Below are positions 1 through 5,093 of a DNA stretch of 6,102 bases, one piece after another. Every line of letters begins with the position of its first letter. The first letter of the stretch is position 1. The translations under genes were made by a program, and so were the position numbers. Source of the stretch: Actinomycetota bacterium (lineage in GTDB: Bacteria > Actinomycetota > Acidimicrobiia > Acidimicrobiales > Ilumatobacteraceae); assembly GCA_005805045.1 (NCBI GenBank), contig SYNW01000121.1:1-6102 (forward strand), in the 5' to 3' direction. The notes below the pieces were generated by a model that had not been told where the DNA came from, searched no databases, and worked only from the letters and a program-made list of their open reading frames with translations.

Positions 1-1409
1 CGCGAACGCATGTGTTCAAGAAGTTCGTTCTCGAAACGACGCACATCAGCAACCGGAATCGTGTCGAGATAGCCCTTGGTGCCGGCAAAAATCGAAACAA
101 CTTGCTCTTCAACCGGCATCGGCGAGTTGAGCGGTTGCTTCAACAATTCAACCAAGCGGTAACCGCGTTCGAGTTGTGCTTTTGAAATCGCGTCAAGTTC
201 ACTGCCGAATGTTGCGAACGCCTCGAGCTCACGAAACTGCGCCAAATCAAGTTTCAGGGTGCCCGAGACACTCTTCATCGACTTGATCTGCGCGGCACCG
301 CCTACACGGCTCACCGAGATGCCCACGTCTACGGCTGGTCGAACGCCCGACTTGAACAAGTTGTCCTGCAAATAAACCTGACCATCGGTGATCGAAATTA
401 CATTGGTCGGAATGTACGCCGAAACGTCACCGGCCTTCGTTTCGATCACTGGTAGTGCAGTCAACGAACCAGCACCGCGCTCGTCGCTCAGTTTTGCAGC
501 CCGCTCAAGCAAACGACTGTGCAGATAAAACACGTCGCCCGGATATGCCTCGCGACCTGGTGGACGACGCAACAACAACGCAATCTGTCGGTAGGCCTCT
601 GCCTGCTTTGACAAATCGTCGTACACGACTAGTGCGTGTTCGCCGTTTTCCATCCATTGCTGACCGATAGCGCAACCTGCGTAAGGCGCCAGATATTTGA
701 ACGGCGCCGGGTTTGACGCCGGCGCAGCAACAACAACCGTGTATTCAAGCGCACCGAATTGACGCAACACTTCAACGGTTTGCGCAATTGTCGAACCTTT
801 TTGACCGATCGCAACATAAATGCACTTAACACCCAAGCCACGTTGATTAAGAATCGTGTCGATGGCAACCGTTGTTTTGCCGGTCTTGCGGTCGCCGATG
901 ATCCGTTCGCGCTGACCACGACCGATCGGCGTCATCGCGTCAATCGCTTTGATGCCGGTCTGTAGCGGCTCGTGCACCGGCTTGCGACCCATGATGCCCG
1001 GTGCCTGCACTTCAACGCGGCGCATGATCGCACCGACAATGTCGCCCTTGCCATCGATCGGCTGACCCAGAGCGTTGACAACTCGTCCCAACATCGCGTC
1101 GCCAACTGGAACCGACAAAATTCGACCGGTGGCTTTAACGGTTTGATTTTCTTCGATTGATTCTGCTTCACCGAGCACAACGACACCGATCGAATCTTCG
1201 TCAAGGTTCAATGCCAAACCAATCGTGCCGTCTTCGAATTCAAGCAGCTCGTTGACTGCGCAATCCGGCAAACCACTTACGCGCGCAATGCCGTCACCAA
1301 CTTCTGTGACGCGCCCAACCGTGCGCGCTTCGACCGACGGCTTGTAGCCGTCGAGACCTTTCGTGATTGCCGCTGCGATATCGCTCGCAGAGAGTGTGAG
1401 TTCAGCCAT
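1..1409 (-). CDS. atpA: F-type ATP synthase alpha subunit, 3' end outside window
   Basis: Alpha subunit of the F1 head; alternates with beta in the cytoplasmic hexamer and carries the non-catalytic nucleotide sites. The reading frame is open from ATG at 1409 to the left edge, giving 469 of the usual 500-550 residues; only the C-terminal end is missing. Visible: N-terminal beta-barrel (about 25-95), P-loop GDRKTGKT at 172-179, Walker B-like LVVYDD at 260-265, and the alpha/beta signature PAVDVGISVS at 358-367, followed by R368, the arginine that reaches into the neighbouring catalytic site. The P-loop has Lys where E. coli has Gln (GDRQTGKT); mycobacteria share the Lys, so this is lineage flavour, not damage. 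A GAAAGGA ribosome site (1420-1426) lies 10 nt before the ATG. The gene follows atpH after 26 nt. The family call is secure. Confidence 0.98.
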   Translation of the reverse strand, partial: MAELTLSASDIAAAITKGLDGYKPSVEARTVGRVTEVGDGIARVSGLPDCAVNELLEFEDGTIGLALNLDEDSIGVVVLGEAESIEENQTVKATGRILSVPVGDAMLGRVVNALGQPIDGKGDIVGAIMRRVEVQAPGIMGRKPVHEPLQTGIKAIDAMTPIGRGQRERIIGDRKTGKTTVAIDTILNQRGLGVKCIYVAIGQKGSTIAQTVEVLRQFGALEYTVVVAAPASNPAPFKYLAPYAGCAIGQQWMENGEHALVVYDDLSKQAEAYRQIALLLRRPPGREAYPGDVFYLHSRLLERAAKLSDERGAGSLTALPVIETKAGDVSAYIPTNVISITDGQVYLQDNLFKSGVRPAVDVGISVSRVGGAAQIKSMKSVSGTLKLDLAQFRELEAFATFGSELDAISKAQLERGYRLVELLKQPLNSPMPVEEQVVSIFAGTKGYLDTIPVADVRRFENELLEHMRS

Positions 1410-1435
1410 GTTGTGTATGTCCTTTCAGAACTACT

Positions 1436-1963
1436 TCAGATTCGGGTCTTAATTTGTTCAAGTCGCGTGCGCACTGTGTCGTCGATTACTTCGTCGCCGA
1501 CAGTTGCAACCAACCCACCAAGCACCGATGGATCAACCACGACTTTGAGATTTAGTTTGCGGCCAGTTGATTTACTCAACGCATCTGCGAGACGTTTCGC
1601 CTGATCGTCAGACAGGGCAACCGCACTTCGAACCTCGGCAACTTCGCGTTGTTGCTCACTCGATGCTCGTTGCACGAGTCGATCGACGATCGCCACCAAG
1701 TCACGACCGCGACCTGCACCGACGATCAATGAAACAAGTTGCATGCTCGTGTTGCTGGCTTTGCCACCCAACAACTGCTCGACAACTTGCTGACGACGCT
1801 CAGCCGGGATGGTCGCGTCGGTCAAGACACCGCGCAACTGCTCGCTCGACTCAACTGCTCGTGCCATGCGAAACAATTCGTCTTCAACAACTTGTAGATT
1901 GCCTTCAGCCTGGGCAACTTCGAAAAGTGCTCGGCTATATGCCTCGATGCGTACGTCGCTCAT
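1436..1963 (-). CDS. atpH: F-type ATP synthase delta subunit
   Basis: Delta (OSCP-type) subunit of 175 residues, the usual length for a stand-alone bacterial delta. It sits on top of the F1 head and ties it to the b-type peripheral stalk. Residues 5-105 form the helical N-terminal domain that contacts alpha. The C-terminal part has the family signature around 140-160 (VVVDPSVLGGLVATVGDEVI) and ends with the typical VRTRLEQIK helix. The ATG at 1963 overlaps the TGA of the preceding b-type gene (ATGA, 1960-1963). It also has its own good ribosome site, AGGAG at 1971-1975, 7 nt upstream, so it can be translated by coupling and independently. In mycobacteria the delta domain is fused to a b-like segment; here it is a separate protein. 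Confidence 0.96.
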   Translation of the reverse strand: MSDVRIEAYSRALFEVAQAEGNLQVVEDELFRMARAVESSEQLRGVLTDATIPAERRQQVVEQLLGGKASNTSMQLVSLIVGAGRGRDLVAIVDRLVQRASSEQQREVAEVRSAVALSDDQAKRLADALSKSTGRKLNLKVVVDPSVLGGLVATVGDEVIDDTVRTRLEQIKTRI

Positions 1964-2505
1964 TTTGCTGCTCCTACGCCCTTAATGAAACTCTCGATCA
2001 GTTCTTGTTGGGCGCGCTCGTTGAGACTCGCGGCAACCGCAGTTGATATTGCGGCACTCGACAAGCGAGCAATCTCGCCACGAAGTTCTTCGCCGCTGCG
2101 ACCGCGGGCCGCTGCCAAATCGGCAGAGGCTTTGACTTCGAGATCGGCAACTTCTTTCAGCAAGCGGGCTCGACCATCGACCAAAATTGCCGTCGCCTGC
2201 GCATCGGCCTCGGCCAAAATCTTGCGTCGCTCAGACTCGATATCGCCAAGTGCAGTGCGGATGCCCAAAGCATCTGTCTCAGACTTTGAGCGCGCATCGG
2301 CAGCGCCGTCCAGCTCCTTTTGAATTCGTGCAGTGCGTGCGTTCATCGACTTGACGATCATCGGCCAACCGAACTTATAAAGCCCAAAAAATATTATGCA
2401 CGAGGCAATGCCACCGTAAATAATTTCAGCCGTCTCTGGCAACAACCAGTGATGAGTCTGACTCGGATCTTCGACCGCAAGCAAACTTGTTACAACTAGA
2501 TTCAC
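1960..2505 (-). CDS. atpF: Second ATP synthase b-type subunit (b or b')
   Basis: Peripheral-stalk subunit of 181 residues. It has a short N-terminal segment, one membrane helix at about 28-50 ending in the FGWPMIVKSM motif typical of b subunits, then a long charged, Ala-rich coiled coil (about 55-165) rich in E, R, K and A that would run up the outside of F1, and a C-terminal helix that should bind delta. It starts with GTG at 2505, overlapping the TGA of the first b gene (GTGA, 2502-2505); AAGGA at 2514-2518, 8 nt upstream, supports this start. Its stop overlaps the atpH start. It diverges clearly from the first b, so a bb' heterodimer is more likely than a recent duplication. Which copy deserves the name b' cannot be decided from sequence alone. 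Confidence 0.92.
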   Translation of the reverse strand: MNLVVTSLLAVEDPSQTHHWLLPETAEIIYGGIASCIIFFGLYKFGWPMIVKSMNARTARIQKELDGAADARSKSETDALGIRTALGDIESERRKILAEADAQATAILVDGRARLLKEVADLEVKASADLAAARGRSGEELRGEIARLSSAAISTAVAASLNERAQQELIESFIKGVGAAK

Positions 2506-3098
2506 GAACGAGTTCCTTCCATCGCTTGCTGCACCGACCGCGTCACAACTGCATTGTCGGGAGACACCCCAACTGCAATTTGTGTTGCACGAGTCGTTAC
2601 CGCAGTAACCGCCGAAACGATCTGACCTTGCGCTGCGGCACGAGCCGCGGCAACTTCTGTTTCGGCTTGCGCGCGACGCGCGGCAATTTGCTCGTTGATT
2701 TCGGCGATCTTCGCAGAACGCTCTTTGTCAAGGGTCAATCGGGCCGCCTCAAGCCGCCGAGCAGCCTCACTTCTGATCTCGGCAACTGCTGACTCATAAC
2801 GAGCAACATCAGCTCGAGCACCATCGCGAGTGGCAGAGGCATATTCGTGATCTGCCTGGATCGATTCGTATCGACTGGCCATACCCTTACGCACCTTTGG
2901 CACAAGAAACAAGCGCATCAGGAAAAGAAACACGATAAACGACCCAGCACCCCATGCCAACTCTTTAATTTCAGGCGCGATCGGGTTCGGCCCAGCGCTA
3001 ACTGGTGCCCCTTCTTCGCTGCCGGTCTCCGCCGACACGGCGTCAAACGAGACGCGCACCTGCCAAGACGAGTTGATATTGACGAACGCTGTGAGCAT
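2502..3098 (-). CDS. atpF: First ATP synthase b subunit, with long N-terminal extension
   Basis: Peripheral-stalk b subunit of 198 residues, longer than the usual 156-175. Residues 1-45 form an unusual extension, acidic around 18-30, ahead of the single membrane helix at about 47-67. Next come the VPKVRKGM segment and a long Ala/Arg/Glu-rich coiled coil (about 75-170). The motif NPIAPEIKELAW just before the helix is b-like. It starts at ATG 3098, 8 nt after the atpE stop. The ribosome site is weak (AAGAGA only), so translation probably continues from atpE. In-frame GTG codons 14 and 21 have no better site, so I keep the ATG. The extension should lie outside the membrane on the periplasmic side, if it is translated. 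Confidence 0.93.
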   Translation of the reverse strand: MLTAFVNINSSWQVRVSFDAVSAETGSEEGAPVSAGPNPIAPEIKELAWGAGSFIVFLFLMRLFLVPKVRKGMASRYESIQADHEYASATRDGARADVARYESAVAEIRSEAARRLEAARLTLDKERSAKIAEINEQIAARRAQAETEVAAARAAAQGQIVSAVTAVTTRATQIAVGVSPDNAVVTRSVQQAMEGTRS

Positions 3099-3106
3099 GA
3101 AGTCTC

Positions 3107-3385
3107 TTATGCGTACTTCAGAAGAATGAATACAACGAAACCGATAAGCGCAAGCGCCTCGGTAAATGCGATACCAAGAAACATCGTGGTACGCACCATG
3201 CCCGCTGCCTCTGGCTGACGAGCCATGGCTTCAATCGCACTTCCGAAAATAAGTCCGATGCCGATGCCGGGTCCGATTGCTGCAAGACCGTAGGCAAAAC
3301 CCGCGGAACCTGCAGCAGCAATGTTCTTTTCGTCGCCCGCAGCGGCTTCAGCAGCCGCCTTGACGATCTTTGATAGTGCTTCCAT
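3107..3385 (-). CDS. atpE: F-type ATP synthase c subunit (proton-type rotor ring)
   Basis: Subunit c of the rotor ring, 92 residues: two membrane helices (about 24-49 and 68-90) joined by the conserved polar loop ARQPEA (55-60). The first helix is glycine-rich (AAIGPGIGIG, 35-44). The ion-carrying carboxylate is E76 in FTEALAL. The two positions that bind sodium in Na+-type rings are not polar here: the helix-1 Gln position is I43 and the Ser after the carboxylate is A77. This indicates H+ coupling. A hydrophilic N-terminal extension of about 20 residues makes it longer than many c subunits (70-85). The ATG at 3385 has a strong AGGAGA site 9 nt upstream and an A-rich leader, fitting the high copy number of c. 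It lies 39 nt after atpB and 8 nt before the first atpF. Confidence 0.97.
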   Translation of the reverse strand: MEALSKIVKAAAEAAAGDEKNIAAAGSAGFAYGLAAIGPGIGIGLIFGSAIEAMARQPEAAGMVRTTMFLGIAFTEALALIGFVVFILLKYA

Positions 3386-3394
3386 TTTCTTGTG

Positions 3395-3424
3395 TCTCCT
3401 GTCTGGTTGTTATTGCTTAATTAC
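3395..3424 (-). promoter_or_regulatory. A-rich leader and strong ribosome binding site of atpE
   Basis: The gap between the atpB TAA and the atpE ATG is 39 nt and low in G. It begins GTAATTAAGCAATAACAACC and carries AGGAGA (3395-3400) 9 nt before the ATG. This is the clearest initiation region inside the operon. An unstructured A-rich leader enhances c translation in E. coli; a similar role here is inferred. Confidence 0.6.
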
Positions 3425-4198
3425 TTAATGCTCTGGATGTACCGCGCCGGCAATATAGACCGCCGCGAGAATCGTGAAAATATATGCCTGCAAGAACGCA
3501 ACTAGCACTTCGAATCCGGTCAAAAAAACCAACATGAAGAACGGCAAGACACCAATCGGAATCAAAATCTTGTCGCGCGCCTGAAACAAAGCCTCGCTGA
3601 GCAGGGCGAAAATCACCAGCAGCAAGTGACCTGCCAACATGTTGGCAAATAGTCGCACTGCAAGCGAAAACGGTCGAACAATCAGAGTCGAAATAAACTC
3701 GATTGGCGTCACAAGAATGTAAAGCGCCTTGGGCACCCCGGGTGGAAACAACACGCTCTTGAAATATCCGAAAAAGCCTTGATGCTTGATGCCCTGAACG
3801 TTGAAAATCACCCAAACGAGCACCGCCAAGAACATCGGTATCGCCATGCGGGCTGTTGCCGGCATCTGAATAAATGGAATGATGCCGGGTACGTTGCACA
3901 GATAAACGAACACGAACAATGTCAACAAGAATGGTGTCCAACCCAAACCATCACGACCCATCGTCTGCATGATGATGTTGTTCTCGATAAATTCGACGCC
4001 CACTTCAGCCAAATTGCGCGTGCCCTTCGGTGCGACCTTCGGGTCTTTGCGCGCTGCCGAAAGAAAAACCAGTGTGCCGATTAGCGCCGCGGCGACGGCA
4101 ATGATCCCGACTTTGTTTAAACCAGGCACCACATCGCGCCAGCGCAACAACTCGTTGATCGGCGGAAACTCAAACGACAAAATACTGTTGATGATCAT
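3425..4198 (-). CDS. atpB: F-type ATP synthase a subunit
   Basis: Stator subunit a, 257 residues (family about 230-290), which forms the two proton half-channels facing the c ring. Several hydrophobic helices are visible (about 28-48, 88-110, 118-135, 160-200 and 212-250). The family signature SLAVRLFANM (178-187) contains R182, equivalent to the essential E. coli R210, with N186 four residues later. Q237 corresponds to E. coli Q252. H191 sits at the E. coli E219 position and E230 at the H245 position, the swapped arrangement known from mitochondrial a subunits. The protein ends VHPEH, much like the E. coli SEEH end. The ATG overlaps the stop of the AtpI-like gene (ATGA, 4195-4198) and has no recognisable ribosome site, so translation is probably coupled to the upstream gene. 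Confidence 0.97.
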   Translation of the reverse strand: MIINSILSFEFPPINELLRWRDVVPGLNKVGIIAVAAALIGTLVFLSAARKDPKVAPKGTRNLAEVGVEFIENNIIMQTMGRDGLGWTPFLLTLFVFVYLCNVPGIIPFIQMPATARMAIPMFLAVLVWVIFNVQGIKHQGFFGYFKSVLFPPGVPKALYILVTPIEFISTLIVRPFSLAVRLFANMLAGHLLLVIFALLSEALFQARDKILIPIGVLPFFMLVFLTGFEVLVAFLQAYIFTILAAVYIAGAVHPEH

Positions 4199-4695
4199 CT
4201 TGCGGCGCTTTCAGATTGTTGTGTTGATTTTTCTTTTGGTTGTTTTTTTGGCTTCAAGCCCGGGTAAGCAAGCGACAAAGAGACATAACGCAACTCCCAA
4301 AACAACAAACCAAGATGGGCCAAAATTATCGTCAGCCCAAGTGGAATCAATTCGACCCACGAACTCTGGCGAACGACGAATACCGCCACTGCAACAAGTG
4401 CCAAGCGCAACAAGTAGCCAAACAACATTGATGCCATCATTAACGCATAAGAAATTTTCGCCGTGTACGCCACGAGTGCAGCCGCCAATGCAAAATTTCC
4501 AAACACGATTGCCAATGCATACGCACACGAGTAAGCACCGTTTGCGCCCCAAATAACCGCACTGACCACAATCAAAACTGGTGCGACAACCAAGCCGTGC
4601 TTGATGATGTCGCGCACAATGGCTGCTTCAGGGGCTGGCCCCGTGTCGCGCATCGACAAAATTGAGATCTTCGTGTCTACATCTAGAGCCGTCAT
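4195..4695 (-). CDS. atpI: AtpI-like four-helix membrane protein
   Basis: Membrane protein of 166 residues with four hydrophobic segments (about 33-50, 55-78, 81-108 and 113-134). It has a soluble N-terminus and a basic C-terminal tail (about 147-157, rich in K and P). Topology, size and position just before atpB match the AtpI (ATP synthase protein I) family; in Mycobacterium tuberculosis the membrane protein Rv1303 holds this place. AtpI proteins help c-ring assembly in some bacteria and have been linked to Mg2+ supply with AtpZ in Bacillus; the role here is inferred. Start ATG 4695 lies 3 nt after the upstream TAA, without a clear ribosome site; an internal ATG at codon 15 is a weaker alternative. 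The stop overlaps the atpB start. The tail contains an A7 run (4243-4249). Sequence conservation in this family is low, so the name rests partly on context. Confidence 0.75.
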   Translation of the reverse strand: MTALDVDTKISILSMRDTGPAPEAAIVRDIIKHGLVVAPVLIVVSAVIWGANGAYSCAYALAIVFGNFALAAALVAYTAKISYALMMASMLFGYLLRLALVAVAVFVVRQSSWVELIPLGLTIILAHLGLLFWELRYVSLSLAYPGLKPKKQPKEKSTQQSESAAR

Positions 4696-4698
4696 ATT

Positions 4699-4998
4699 TT
4701 ACTGCTTGCCCACAAGGTCCGAGCTGCGCATGTGCCGTGTCGCGACATCCCGACGCTTGACTTCTTGAGTTTGCATATCTGTGTCGTAGACAAACCAAAG
4801 TCGGACAAAACTCCCGAGCACAGAAAACAGACTGCACAAAATCATGAAGACAGGCCGTGTCTCAAATGCGTTGTCCAACAGCAAACCGACCACGAAAAAA
4901 ACGCCGACGCTAACTGCAATCTCGACACCTCTACCAAGTGAGTCGTGAGACGAAGTTGCCGTGCGCGCGACTGGCTTACGGGTTGGCAGGAGTTTCAA
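4699..4998 (-). CDS. atpZ: Small AtpZ/AtpI-family two-helix membrane protein
   Basis: Membrane protein of 99 residues with two predicted helices (about 25-43 and 49-70), a basic N-terminus and a charged C-terminal tail. The pattern G22-x-G24-x-E26-x-A28, then G32 and G38, LD at 41-42 and T47-x-P49 resembles AtpZ-type proteins (small AtpI relatives), which commonly sit at the head of atp operons. Where the family often has GTxP, this protein has ETRP. AtpZ has been linked to Mg2+ handling and c-ring assembly in Bacillus; here the function is inferred. The start is TTG at 4998. An in-frame TGA four codons upstream (5008-5010) rules out a longer protein, and GAGGAT at 5004-5009 supports the TTG. 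It is the first gene after the candidate atp promoter, 95 nt from the transferase gene and 3 nt from the AtpI-like gene. Confidence 0.72.
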   Translation of the reverse strand: MKLLPTRKPVARTATSSHDSLGRGVEIAVSVGVFFVVGLLLDNAFETRPVFMILCSLFSVLGSFVRLWFVYDTDMQTQEVKRRDVATRHMRSSDLVGKQ

Positions 4999-5003
4999 CG
5001 TTG

Positions 5004-5009
5004 ATCCTC
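5004..5009 (-). promoter_or_regulatory. Ribosome binding site deciding the TTG start of atpZ
   Basis: GAGGAT lies 5 nt before the TTG at 4998 (7 nt counted from the GAGG core). There is no in-frame ATG or GTG between the upstream in-frame stop (5008-5010) and this TTG, so the site and the stop together fix the start codon. Confidence 0.6.
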
Positions 5010-5055
5010 AGTTAATTTGCAACAGACTGGATTGTCTGATGCTTGTGAACGGAAG

Positions 5056-5090
5056 TACAAACTATACGCAAACTCGCAAACGGCGCAAAC
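5056..5090 (-). repeat. Tandem GTTTGCG direct repeats
   Basis: On the minus strand GTTTGCG occurs three times without mismatch (5084-5090, 5075-5081, 5067-5073). A fourth degenerate copy, GTTTGTA, is at 5056-5062. Starts are 9, 8 and 11 nt apart. The array lies just after the transferase stop and overlaps the candidate -35/-10 region of the atp genes, so it could bind a regulator. No known operator is recognised. Confidence 0.6.
5061..5089 (-). promoter_or_regulatory. Candidate promoter of the atp operon
   Basis: TATAGT at 5061-5066 matches the -10 consensus at five of six positions. TTGCGC (5083-5088), 16 nt upstream, is a weak -35 (only TTG matches); TTTGCG with a 17-nt spacer is the alternative. 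Transcription would start near 5054, leaving a leader of about 55 nt before the TTG of atpZ. Position in the only sizeable gap of the block supports it. The weak -35 and the unknown sigma factor limit confidence. Confidence 0.4.
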
Positions 5091-5093
5091 TGG

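Noticed and set aside
841..900. Lys in place of Gln in the alpha P-loop (GDRKTGKT) as a defect
   Set aside because: Mycobacterial alpha subunits carry the same Lys and the other active-site landmarks are intact, so it is lineage variation.
1567..2046. Plus-strand open frame of 159 codons across atpH and the second b gene
   Set aside because: Antisense shadow of two well-supported genes; composition is Arg/Ser/His-rich and nothing resembles a known family.
3417..3941. Open frame of 174 codons on the minus strand overlapping atpB
   Set aside because: It lies entirely in another frame of the clearly conserved atpB gene, and its translation has no membrane-protein or known-family character.
3969..4556. 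Plus-strand open frame of 195 codons opposite atpB and the AtpI-like gene
   Set aside because: Antisense to conserved membrane-protein genes; the low-complexity Thr/Gln/Pro/Lys-rich translation is typical of a shadow frame.
5023..5038. Inverted repeat CAGAC-6 nt-GTCTG between the transferase and atpZ
   Set aside because: The stem has only 5 bp and no T-run follows on the minus strand, so it is not a convincing rho-independent terminator. It could be a small leader hairpin, but the evidence is thin.
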